From assembly GCF_051020955.1 (NCBI RefSeq), contig NC_135014.1, positions 1,364,001 through 1,428,000 of the forward strand: a stretch of DNA of 64,000 nucleotides, written 5' to 3'. The notes below the pieces were generated by a model. That model searched no databases. It saw nothing but the letters and a program-made list of their open reading frames with translations, and was not told where the DNA came from. Shown here piece after piece: positions 39,743 to 51,508 of the stretch (position 1 is its first letter; each line of letters starts with the position of its first letter). The DNA comes from Megalopta genalis. Its lineage: Eukaryota; Arthropoda; Insecta; Hymenoptera; Halictidae. The translations under genes were made by a program, and so were the position numbers.

Positions 39743-42700
39743 TTATGTATTAATTTTGGTAAGTTTTGTTCTGTAGGCGGCAACTGTTGCGAGACATGCC
39801 AGTGCTTCCAAGTCCGGTGACGCACACCACGCTATTAATATTTGTATAATTAACATTTTTTGAAAACACTATTTATTATATACATATATATGAAATAAAC
39901 GCTATGTTAAAAGTTAATGAAGATAAATATTATATTTAAGAATATAATAATAATTATTATTATGTGTTATGCTAAGTGAAAGAAAATTGTAGAAATAAAT
40001 AAAGAAGATATTACTGCTTTTTTATATACTCACGCTTATTAGATTCTTCTGCTTCATTTTGCGTGGAATCGCTTGTAGCGGCTGCATTACGTGTAATGCT
40101 CTGTTTTCGTGCTTTCCTTTTTTGACTTCCAACAAGGAGTGCTTTGTCAGCTTCTTCTGTGCTTTCACGATCTGTTTGATTATTCGAAATATTTGCTTGA
40201 CCATTAGCGTTACAATTATTTTGATTTTTCTTGTTATTTGAAGTTGACGTTAATTTCTGTACTATTTTTTTCTTTTTCGTACGTTGCTGTTTCTTCTTTT
40301 CCTGAAATTCTTCTAAACTTAAGGATGGTAACGCTTCAATTTTCTTTTCTAAATTAAAATCCCTACACAAGAAAATATCACATAAAAATAATATTGTATA
40401 TTCATCATAAATATATAATTCCATTACAGAATATTTTTCCAAAAATATTATATTGAACTTACTCAGCTCGAAATCTTTTACGTGTACTCCATGGTCCAAA
40501 ATCTAATTCTCCTTCTGCACCTTCTGTTTCTGTTTCCTCCGGTTTAGAAGCTTCAATATTTCCTTCAGCGCTTTAAATGATACGTTATTTTCGTTACTTA
40601 TATTTATTTATAAATTATATGAAAGAAAACTATTAAATATAAAGCAAAGAAATCTATTTACCTTTCTACAAGATGTTCCAATTCTCCACGAGAACTATTT
40701 CCACCTTCACTACTCAACGAATCGGTTTTTTCACTAACATTTGATGAAATTGAATTTCTTCGTTCGTTTGAATGTCCATCAGTGCTAGGAGAAACATTTG
40801 TTAAGAATGATTTGTAATATAAACAGTAAACTAGTAATTTATTCTGATTAGAAAACTGATGAAATATTTACCTACGATTTCCAGTATGACGTTTTCGTTT
40901 AGGTTGTTGTCCTGATGTACCAATATTTTTCATTTGCTCTGCAAGGAACTTTTGATAGCGTAAACCTTTGCACGTCCGTTCACTTCTAAAATTAGTTTCT
41001 TCTGAAGGCATATTTGTAGTTATAAAATCATTTATTTCTATTTTCACATCTTCTATATCCTAAAATGTAAGATTAATAGTAGTTACATACATAGTAATTT
41101 CAAAAATATGATGAAACAGCAAAAATTCTTACATATTGTTGCTCATTATTGTTTGATTCAGATTTTCTTTTTTTCTTTACATCGAAAAGATCAGCTTTGC
41201 ATTCTCTCTTAAGTTCGGATGAAAAAGATGCTTCTATATATTTCTTTTTAGGGGATTTCAGAACATCATTATCATCAATCACAGAACCATTGACAGTTGC
41301 TTGCTCATCAGTTATTTGCATTTTCTGAGGTGTGAACAGCGAACTGAGGCCACCAATTTGGGATTCGTCTGCTAGTTTACCTGGTTGAATTGATTGTCCA
41401 TCTCGTTTGTCAGCTTTTGAATAATCGGAAGACTCATTCTCGGACTTGATTTCTATAGATTGCTCATTAGAACTCGTTTCTGTTTTTTTATTTGTAGGCC
41501 TAGTATTCAAAGTACGAAGAGGAGGTGCTGGTAATTTGTACCATTTGAAATCAGGATTTGCATTCAAGAATGCATCTTTGTACTGAAATATAATTAAATT
41601 AAAATTATTTTTTCCACACCTATCTGTAAATGACGCAAACACCATAAACTTAACGATTACATTCAATTTTGCATTGGGATTTTATTATATAAATAATTTA
41701 CCTCCTGTGCTAAATTTGTGTATGAACGTTTTTGATCTGGATGAAGAGTGGCCCACCATTCACCAAGAACTCTTGTAACTGCTCGATTTTCTAAATGTGG
41801 GAAACCAGACCGCACAGAACCACGATGTCGTTTACAAAAAATTAGAAATGCATTCATAGGTCTCCTCGCATGGTGGGCTGGTTCTCTTAACTCCCGTGGT
41901 TCCTAATTATTAATATTATTTTATTAAATAATCGTACAAAAATATATAAGACAGCTAACGAATAAAAGCATACCAATAAAATAATAAATAATATTGTTAG
42001 TTCAAAAATATTTTATTACAAGTTTAAAACTTATGTATTATACGTATATGTAACATCTGGTGATTTGTGATATATTATATTATTTATGAACAATTAATTA
42101 TAAATAAATAATAACATGTCAAAAATGTATTTGTAATCTTTAGGTCACAACATTATGTAGTCATGTTATAGCACTTGTGAAGCCTTAAAATAATATACCT
42201 TGACAGTTTCTAAGGTCACGTATGCTTACATAGATGTTCAATATGTAATGAAAATCCATTAAAACCTATTACCAATATCAGATACAATTTCAAGAAATTT
42301 ATTATTGCAGTATATTATTGTTATCAGTAAGTACACTCACTCTTCTTGGAAATTACACTAGAATCTTCTATCAACATTTTTTTCATTCATATTTTTATAA
42401 CAAAGCACTTATCAATTGTGACTAAAACAACGTATTTAGAAAAATGACATGTTTCTTGTAGCTTTATTTCTTTAAACATATCGAAACAAAGTATTACGGG
42501 AATAGTTTATCATTAGCTAAATGCAAAATATATATGCGAAAAATAATATAAGATTACTTCTTTGTTAATAGTTTATTGTTATGCGCACAATGAAATGATA
42601 CAAGTTTCTTAAAATATCTCTTGGCCTAACAGTCGTTCTATTCACCTCCATGCTTAATTAAATGTTATTCAAGTAATCGCGAAATGTAAACGTGAATCAA

Positions 42701-44100
42701 CGCACGAACATGACTGCGATCGCCATACATATGCACGTAATTCACATACATATGTGCATAAGGACAAAATAAAAGAAAAATATTAGTTTCGGTCGAGAAA
42801 CAGCCTTTTCGTTATTCGTTCTTATCGTACAATATTTTTACCTTCCTGATAAGTGAACTTTATTGCGAAATATGACGTGTAGAAAAATGCATTAATTTAT
42901 ATTCCGTGCAGTATTATGAAATCGAATGTAAATTGCAGTATCATCTATAAATTGTCAGGAAAAATAAAGGTATTTAATTGGATTACGTGTCGTTCATGAG
43001 GATGCATGAATGATTTAAAAAAGAGAAACAAAGAAACGATTTCACGATAAATCTGTAGAGAATCATGTCAATTTACGGGTGCAACGAAGACGAGGACAAT
43101 TTACAAACGCTCGTTTCAGTCAAATTCAATGTCAAAAGAATCTTGAATTCCGAGGTATTCTCTAAATACGGTATCCAGCGATTCGATCGACGACGATGCG
43201 ATGCCAATTACAAATTTTCAAGAGCTACTAGTTGATCTTGTCGAAGAAAAAAATGAACACAGACACATCTGTCGTCGTAGAAGGCATATGTTAATTTTCG
43301 TATACTGTCTAATTACTTTGAGCGCACAAAGTCCAAATTATTTCAGGTATACGTCGTACCATTTTACACACCACGATCGATTTCAATGAAAAAGAACATC
43401 GATATGAAAATCTACGAGAAAAATTATGGAGGAAGCATTATCAAAATTGTTAGGGTACGTCGTCGTCTGTCATACGTCGTAGCTTTCGTTAATACTGTTG
43501 TACATTGACTGGTGGGATCGCACGATCCCTCGCAAATTTTCTACGAGCTTTCAATAATTGTGACAAAAATGATCGAACATTCTATGCGAGGTGAACGCGA
43601 ACGGGAATTCTGCATCGCATATTTTTCGTAGGATTTCATGACACCATCCCGAACGTCTACTGACAGCTGCTCGTGCGAATGTAAATACTACATACAGCAA
43701 TCTATATGTCTTTCTATGCATCGATGATCTGGCAAATATTTGAATGAAGTAGAACGTCTGTTTAAACAATTCCTGTTTGCGCAAGGCTCAAGTAATTTTT
43801 TCCACGGTACACTTTTCGTTCCTTCTTGTTGACAAATATTTATCAATGCAGAACTAAAGTCAGAACGATGTTGTTTCTTTTCGTTATGACTAGTCCTAAT
43901 ATATCGTACGAATCTCATTTTTTGACTAAAAATCGTCACGAACGAATTGCGCGTTCAACCGTTTCAATCGGAAAATTTGTCTCCCGATGATGTCACGGAT
44001 CCAACGTTCGATGTCACGCAACGAAATGTTATTCGGAATCCGAGAAAAATACAATGTATTTCTCCCTACTCACCTTGCGTTGTTGCTCGTTGGCAGCCAT
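39743..44100 (-). CDS. bbx: Bobby sox (BBX) HMG-box transcription factor
   Basis: BBX is a nuclear HMG-box DNA-binding protein. Eight exons, 44100-44074, 41902-41702, 41582-41133, 41059-40872, 40784-40662, 40570-40463, 40362-40034 and 39831-39743, sum to 504 aa in phase. The first exon gives only MAANEQQRK before a 2.17-kb intron. The HMG box (about residues 22-92) contains RRPMNAFLIFCKRHR, ENRAVTRVLGEWWATL and QKRSYTNLAQEYKDAFL, and is split by an intron after AQE. It is followed by FKWYKLPAPPLRTL, the family's post-box motif. A KGLRYQKFLAEQM block, a Lys-rich stretch (KKKQQRTKKKKIVQK) and a conserved C-terminus (SPDLEALACLATVAAYRTKL) follow. The last exon was found by phase and motif: the frame of the previous exon runs on for only a few codons past its donor. 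Confidence 0.94.
41903..44073. other. Intron 1 of bbx
   Basis: A 2.17-kb intron, AT-rich on the left and more mixed at 43000-44000. Small frames at 43201-43389, 43551-43784 and 43688-43939 have no recognisable domain. No other gene is seen. Confidence 0.6.
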
Positions 44101-45313
44101 TTCTGATTTCACTTGACAATTCACTCAGCGGCGCATAATAAAGATAAAGCTTCGGCTCTCTGACTGGCCCTCTCTTTTCCTCTGTGTTTCGCTTTCTTTC
44201 TCTGGCTCTTTTCCGTGCACGAATTAACCTCTCCTTCTTGCGTACTATTTCTATCTTTCTCTTGCACCGATGCGTTCATCCACGGTTGCTTCGTGCAGCC
44301 CACGTGAAAGAAAATTCTCGCATAACTCCGTGCAATCTTCTTATTTCTCACCGTTCGTTCACTAACTTCGAGAGAGCCCCCAGGATACGTTGCATTTAAG
44401 TCACTCGAACGACATTATCCGAACAATTTTCTGTTTGCAACTAAACATTCTCCGTGCAAACGTCACGAATCTACAAACGTCACTATCAAACCAGTCACGC
44501 GCCTGTTTTCACTCCGAGGAGGAGATTAACTTGTGACATCGAACAAATCTCGTATCTCATCGAACCCATATTAATTTTAAACCTTTTTCATAGATATTGA
44601 ATTCTTCTTCCGTCTTATATAAATTCGTATATGTAACGGAGAAGTAATATATTATTGTCATGTGCATTTTCAGTATTGTGCGCAATCTGTTCAAAAAAAT
44701 ACAAGATTCGCGCGTGTAACAATACGACAGAGTCAGCAACCTTACCGTGCAAAACTTGCTGCGAGACGTTTCAGGTACAACGATTTATTGTTCTTTAGAT
44801 TCGTAACAGCGACAATTTAAACTTGTAATAGCATTTTTTAATAAACGTATACATATTACGCGAAGCATAACAAGCAAACGTAGAACATTGGTTCCTGTAT
44901 ACGAAATTAATATCAATTTTAAATTCGATTATACTAGATAATGGTGGTAGGATTGAATCAAATCTGTAATAAAAAAAGTTGCCAATAGAATGCAGTGAAC
45001 AATCAAAATGATCAGAATCACTATAAAATAACCAACAGAAACTGCGTCAGTTTGTTATTCTCTTCATATAGGTTAGAATGACCTAACCTATCTGTTTGTA
45101 TTTGTTTATTGTGCAGTGTTTTAGATACTGAAAGGATTTACTAGTTAGGATTAAATCCTTAGGAACTAAGGATTGTGTAATCACGTTATGATTATTTCCA
45201 AATTGTGGTGATTTATTAAAATCATTAATTATTCAATTAATTCATTTGTTAAGTAACTTTATTCGTCGTCCACAAGCTTTCGCACTTGAAGAAGTTTAGG
45301 TACCCGAGACATC
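44101..45313. promoter_or_regulatory. Shared upstream region of divergent bbx (minus) and crn (plus)
   Basis: The two starts are 1.2 kb apart and point away from each other. A 76-codon minus-strand frame (44351-44121) ends 20 nt before the bbx start and would be an upstream ORF if transcribed. Near crn, the inverted motif ATAGGTTA...TAACCTAT lies at 45068-45091. The crn start context is GACATCATGG. Confidence 0.4.
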
Positions 45314-48300
45314 ATGGAGAAGTCTCAGAAAATGCCAAAAGTTGCTAAGGTATGTACGCGTTCTATTATATGTATTACATATAAACAAAGATCGCTTTAT
45401 AACATGAAATTATTAAAATGATTACAGGTTAAGAATAAAGCGCCTGCTGAAATTCAAATAACAGCAGAGCAGCTTTTGCGGGAGGCTAAAGAACGAGACC
45501 TTGAGATTTTACCTCCGGTAAGAATTTTGAGAAATTACGATAAGAATACATTAACAAAATTATATGTAATATGATCATTAATGTTTATCTACAGCCTCCG
45601 AAACAAAAAATTTCTGATCCTCATGAGTTAGCTGATTATCAACATAGAAAACGCAAAGCTTTTGAAGATAATATACGCAAAAATCGTATGGTAATCTCAA
45701 ATTGGATAAAGTATGCTCAGTGGGAAGAAAGTCAAAAACAAATTCAAAGAGCAAGGTTTGTTTATGCTTGAAAAAGTTAGGTATATTATGAATGTAATAA
45801 TAAAATTTACATTTTAATTTTAGATCTATATATGAACGAGCATTAGATGTAGATCATAGAAATATTACATTATGGCTAAAGTATACGGAGATGGAAATGC
45901 GAAATCGTCAAGTAAATCATGCAAGAAATTTATGGGATCGTGCTGTTACTATATTGCCCAGAGCAAATCAATTTTGGTACAAGTATACATATATGGAAGA
46001 GATGTTAGAAAATATTGCTGGTAAAATTTTATTATAGTTAATATTTAGAAATACTGTAGTAACAAGAGATTGTTAAAAAAATTATTTATTTAGGAGCACG
46101 TCAAGTATTTGAAAGGTGGATGGAGTGGGAACCTGATGAACAGGCTTGGCAAACCTACATTAAGTTTGAATTGAGGTATAAAGAAATACAAAGAGCAAGA
46201 CAAATCTATGAACGATTTGTGATGGTTCACCCTGATGTTAAACATTGGATAAAGTATGCACGATTCGAGGAATCCCATGGATTTATAAATGGAGCACGCA
46301 GTGTTTATGAGAGAGCCATTAATTTTTATGGCGATGAAAGTTTAGATGAAAAATTGTTTATTGCATTTGCAAAATTTGAAGAAGGCCAAAGAGAGGTAAA
46401 TATATACAAAATAAAATACTAACTGAAAATATAAATAAAATATATATAAAGTAAAATTCCAAATTAAGATAAAATATAATCTTGTGTATTATAAATATAT
46501 ATTTTTGTAGCATGATCGAGCCAGAGTAATTTACAAATATGCATTAGATCATATTCCAAAAGAGAAGACTCAAGAAATTTATAAAGCATATACCATACAT
46601 GAAAAGAAATACGGAGATCGTTCAGGTACTTTTTTTATTATGATAACAAAATTTTGTAAATAATTTTGGAGATGTGTATGACTAAGTAATATCGTTATTG
46701 ATAGGCATTGAGGACGTAATAGTAAGCAAAAGAAAATATCAATACGAGCAAGAAGTAAAAGAAAATCCTTCCAATTATGATGCTTGGTTTGATTATTTGA
46801 GATTAGTGGAATCTGAAGGAAATGCAGATGTTATCAGAGAAACTTATGAACGTGCTATAGCTAATGTACCTCCAACTAAAGTAAGGAATATAATTTTATG
46901 CGATTTAATACTTTGTACGTTTTGTATTAGCATGGATAATATAAACTGAACGCATTTATATGATATAGGAAAAGCAGTTTTGGAGAAGATACATTTACCT
47001 TTGGATAAATTATGCTCTTTTTGAGGAACTTGATACTGAAGATATAGAAAGATGCCGTCAGGTTTATAGGTAATTAATTTTTGTTTCAAAACTGACAGTG
47101 ATTTAATCATTTATAATTTTTCAGGGCATGTTTGGAGTTGATCCCGCATAAACATTTTACATTTTCTAAAATTTGGTTGCTTTATGCATACTTTGAAATA
47201 CGACAAAAAAATTTACCAGCAGCTAGGAAAACATTGGTACGGATTTAATTGCATATAATAATCTTTCATTTTACACCATTAATTTAGTTTGTAAATTATA
47301 AATGATTTTATTTGAAACTGTTCTAGGGTATGGCATTAGGTATTTGCCCTAGGGATAAATTGTATCGTGGATACATTGATCTGGAAATTCAATTAAGAGA
47401 ATTCGATAGATGTAGAATATTGTATGAAAAGTTCCTTGAATTTGGACCGGAAAATTGCACTACATGGATGAAGGTATGTAAAAAAGGAATTATTTAATAT
47501 TTAACGTAATTTTTTCAATGTTACATTTTATGTCAAATTTTTATTCAACAGTTTGCAGAATTGGAAACACTATTAGGTGATGTAGAGCGTGCACGAGCTA
47601 TTTATGAATTAGCTATATCGCAACCAAGGTAAAATGGTTAAAAATAACTAACCAGAGTTTATGGTAAAGCTTCTGTTATATTTATGTATTTCTGTTTCTA
47701 ATATATAGATTGGACATGCCAGAACTTTTATGGAAATCTTATATTGACTTTGAAATAGCACAGGATGAAACGGAAAATGCAAGACAATTATTTGAGAGAT
47801 TATTAGAACGTACGCTTCACGTGAAAGTAAGAAACATAGAGTTCCATATTGGCCTTGAATTTATAATTACGTAATTGTAATATTTATCTATTTCATTATT
47901 CAATGTATTATTTTAGGTTTGGATTGCATATGCTAAATTTGAATTGGCAAATTCGACAGCTGAAGATGGTGTAGATAATGTTGTTTTGGCAAGAAGAATT
48001 TTCGAACGTGGAAATGACGCCCTTAGATCAAGCGGAGATAAAGAAAGCCGAGCGCTACTATTAGAAGCATGGCGAGATTTCGAAAATGAGAAAGGAGACG
48101 ACGAAACTCGTGTTAAAATTATGGAAAAAATGCCTCGCAGAATTAAACGTAGACGACGTATTGTAGGAGAAGACGGGGTAAATAAATTCCATATTTCCGT
48201 AGTATATTTCTTAAATGAAAAATTAACACCGTTTCTCATTTTTAGAATGACGACGGTTGGGAAGAAGTATTCGATTTTGTTTTTCCAGAAGATGAGTCAC

Positions 48301-48419
48301 AAAGACCTAATCTTAAATTCCTGGCATTTGCCAAAGCCTGGATGAAGCAAAAAGAACTCAGTGAAAAATGTGAAAGTAATTCGAGTATGAATACTTCTCA
48401 ATCAGAGACAAACAGTTGA
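45314..48419 (+). CDS. crn: Crooked neck (CRNKL1/Clf1) splicing factor
   Basis: Crooked neck is a HAT-repeat scaffold of the NineTeen/Prp19-associated spliceosome. Fourteen exons sum to 688 aa in phase (Drosophila about 700): 45314-45349, 45428-45517, 45595-45755, 45824-46020, 46094-46395, 46511-46625, 46705-46880, 46969-47069, 47125-47236, 47327-47473, 47552-47628, 47709-47826, 47917-48177 and 48246-48419. The N-terminal leader MEKSQKMPKVAKVKNKAPAE is followed by ITAEQLLREAKERD. Repeated HAT helices include NWIKYAQWEESQ, RARSIYERALDVD, WYKYTYMEEML, WIKYARFEESHGF and WINYALFEELD. A basic stretch (PRRIKRRRRI) comes before the C-terminal VFPEDESQRPNLKFLAFAK block. All introns are short. It converges on ITPK1. 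Confidence 0.97.
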
Positions 48420-49165
48420 AACGTAACTGTATTGCTTACTGTAAGAATTATGTTATATTCTTGTAAATAAATTAATTTTACGTAAATAAATAAACACGTT
48501 TTGAACTTTAAAAAAAATTTATATTTAGAAAACTTTACAGTATAACCAGTATTTATGACATCATATATGTATGTTTTGTTACACATAATATTTGTACTTG
48601 GAACTTTTACATATCAGTAATAAAATGTATCGTGAATAATAAATATCAATCAAAGATTTTTTAAGTAAAATATAAATGTTACAATGATTAATAGCTTTAT
48701 TATTATTACATATTTTCAATATCTTGCTATTGACTTGCTTATAAAAGTGTAACCTCCATATGTTAATTATCGAAGTTTTTGTTCATCAGTGCAAACACAC
48801 TGCACCAGAGAAAAGTATTTGTTTTTGGCAGTTTGCGCTACATGTATTTGTCACTACATGGATACATTTATTCAAAAGATTCAATGTAAACAGTGAACGA
48901 TTAATTTTTTCAATAACTGTATAAGGAAGTAAAAAAATAAGTGAAAAATATACAAAAGAAATAATTTTTTTTATTGCAAAAAGGAGATCTGATACAACAA
49001 CCGAAACAGCTGTCCTTGAATATATGAGTAGATGATGTTTTATTGTAAAAAGAGAGTGTATTATTTTCTCAAACAATACTTTTTTGTACTTGATAGAATA
49101 TAGTAAACTGGGATATCAATTTCATAGTCATCTGTTTTCTTAAATTAGTTACTGTTTCTCACGTT
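48420..49165. other. Convergent 3' UTR interval between crn and ITPK1
   Basis: AT-rich, with AATAAA-like signals on the plus strand soon after the crn stop (48467, 48486) and no gene. The minus-strand frame 48786-49076 has no domain features and is probably ITPK1 3' UTR. Confidence 0.6.
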
Positions 49166-50609
49166 TTATTTAGTTGTCTTTGTAGAACATTTCTTTTTTT
49201 CATCGCTTTCAAAACCAGAATCGAGGTCATCACTTAAACACTTTTTCAACGAATAGCTTTTAGAATGTTGTTGTGTATCTGTTTGTTGTTCGACTAACAA
49301 CTGTCTAACGCATCCTATTAACTGCTCAAAAAAGTTTGGATAGCCTACGTATCCAGGAAATACGTTTACATCTATAATTGCATATCGTCCAGTGTGATTT
49401 TCAATCACAACGTCAACACCAAGCAAAATAAGTCCAAAAAGTTTGCTAACTTCGTTTACAATCTTCTCTAATACTTCCTGTTTTGGTTTTAGCGTTAATG
49501 GAATGTTCTCTTCTGATAAGATTGACCATTTGGATGTTGAACCACTCTTAAATATATTAAGCGAATTAAAAAATATGGTATTTAACGAAGTACAGTCTTC
49601 TTCATAGAAATTCTTAAAACTGGGTCTCTCGTCTACATAATAATGTTCACGGACTATGTATATTTTGTAAACAATTGCGTTGTGATTAATAAATTCTTGT
49701 GCTACACAAGGTGGTTGACAGTTGTTCAATTCCTCTTCATTGAAAATTACCATCATCTGAAAATGAAAACTGATCGTATACATTCTATGTTACAAGCGTA
49801 TGTTTATATAAAGAATAATATGCTCACCTTATGTGCATCGCTAGAACCAAGAGCAATAAGTGGTTTGCAGATTATTGGAAACTTAATATTTGCCTTTTTT
49901 AACAGTGATATATTTTCAACAGTATCTTTCGTTTTAATTTCTACGAATTTTGGAGTAAATACATCTGAAAAACAAAAGCTCATAATCAATTATGTTCACA
50001 ATTTAGTAGTTCGATTAATAAATTCCTTGGTAATCAGTTAAGAAACATATTTTTCGGTTTACCATTAAATTGTATGTGTTCTCGTATGAGCTCATAGTAT
50101 TTATAACGATTTATTAAAATCTTAATATTTTCCAAAGGATCAATAACTATTATTTTGGGGTGTCGACAGAAGTACTCTTCGATTTTTGAAATAATTGCTT
50201 TGGCCTGCAACAGAAATAAATGGTTACACAAGTTCTAATTTCAAATTCAGATAATTTTATCATACATTTTGATCACCACGTTCTGCAAGCGCTAGTTTCG
50301 GTGTTAATTTATGTATAAAAACATGGAATGGTCCCTGAGATTCAAGATCAGAATCTATGTCCATCTGAAAGCAATCCATTGATGCAAGAATACGTTGCTA
50401 GTTCAATTTCTTTATAAAGCTGTTTACAGTTGTTTAGAAGGTTACAATTGCTCGATAATGATAGAAAATGTACAAAATTTATTTACCATTTTTAATTGAA
50501 ATCCTTCAGCTTCACAGAGATTGTAAAAATGATTCCAATTGAACTTTTGCCGTTTTTTCTCGGATATCCAGTAACCGATGGTATATTTTTCGCACATTTT
50601 CTTTTCCAT
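49166..50609 (-). CDS. ITPK1: Inositol-tetrakisphosphate 1-kinase (inositol 1,3,4-trisphosphate 5/6-kinase)
   Basis: ITPK1 is a cytosolic ATP-grasp kinase that phosphorylates inositol tris- and tetrakisphosphates on the route to InsP5/InsP6. Five exons, 50609-50487, 50364-50266, 50204-50063, 49964-49828 and 49756-49166, sum to 363 aa in phase. The N-terminal domain begins IGYWISEKKRQKFN. The family landmarks are VIDPLENIKILINRYKYYEL, FPIICKPLIALGSSDAHKMM (ATP-binding Lys), CQPPCVAQEFINHNAIVYK, YVDERPSFKNF and the metal-binding end of the ATP-grasp fold, YAIIDVNVFPGYVG (Asp and Asn). The C-terminal tail is polar and Lys/Ser-rich. The first ATG (50609) gives the expected N-terminus; a TAGGTTA lies 146 bp upstream. 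Confidence 0.95.
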
Positions 50610-51508
50610 TTACAATTCTCTTACGTCGAATAAAATATTTATCCATTAAAGAGAATGCAATACATTATTTTAACAGACACCCTATGTGAATTATATTAAT
50701 TGTGTTTTCTACGAGAGTCTTACTTTAAGTAATCTCATATTTTCGTCAAAATGTTAGGTTATATCTGTTGTGATATCTAAACGCAATATTATTACGTTCT
50801 TCTAATTCACAAATATTTCACACGTTCTATATCTAGAAGATATTAATTCTTCTATACTTAAACTTGAAGCATAACACTACTCGTATAATTTACGTGCATA
50901 CATGCGATAAATGATCATAGGTTAGCAAGATAACAATGATGGCCGCATTCTATAACACTGTTACTTTTCCTTAATTATACATACTTTCATAATTTGTCGG
51001 TACACGATACAAACACTTTAAATAACAAATTTTCTTATAATGTATCGATGCAGTTATGAATCATCTCCTACTGTTTATGTGGAAGCACAAGTAGTCGGGA
51101 ATACGTCACCGCCGTTGCATCTTCAAATGCAATGCATACACACGTAATTCCGGCATACTCGTCAACGCACTTTTCGTCAAAGCAGCAACTTTAAATTTCC
51201 CCTATACTTTGTACCAACGACTAAAAAATATAAAAACTTTACTAAGCACATGAACATAGTATTTGATCGATTTTAAATTAATTTCGAAAGACAAGAGCGA
51301 GATACACACGTAGAAATTTCTTTATTTAAATAAATGAATAATAACAATCTTATTGTATTAAGCTGTCACTTTGTTGCGTTCAATGTGAAAACATAACGTT
51401 TATGGTTTCAATGTATGATCAATAAATGTATATTTTCGAAAATCTAAGTCTTGTATTTGAAGTCAAAGGTTTTGTAATAATACTATTGAAAAATAAAAGA
51501 ATCGCTGC
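50610..51508. other. Spacer between ITPK1 and the unrecognised large gene
   Basis: Contains the ITPK1 promoter side (TAGGTTA at 50755, AGGTTA at 50919) and, toward 51300-51500, an AT-rich probable 3' UTR of the next gene with an AAATAAAG-type signal on the minus strand near 51330. No gene is seen. Confidence 0.5.

Noticed and set aside
45069..45091. Telomere-like CCTAA motifs near crn
   Set aside because: Only isolated units, not tandem TTAGG arrays; better read as a promoter motif.
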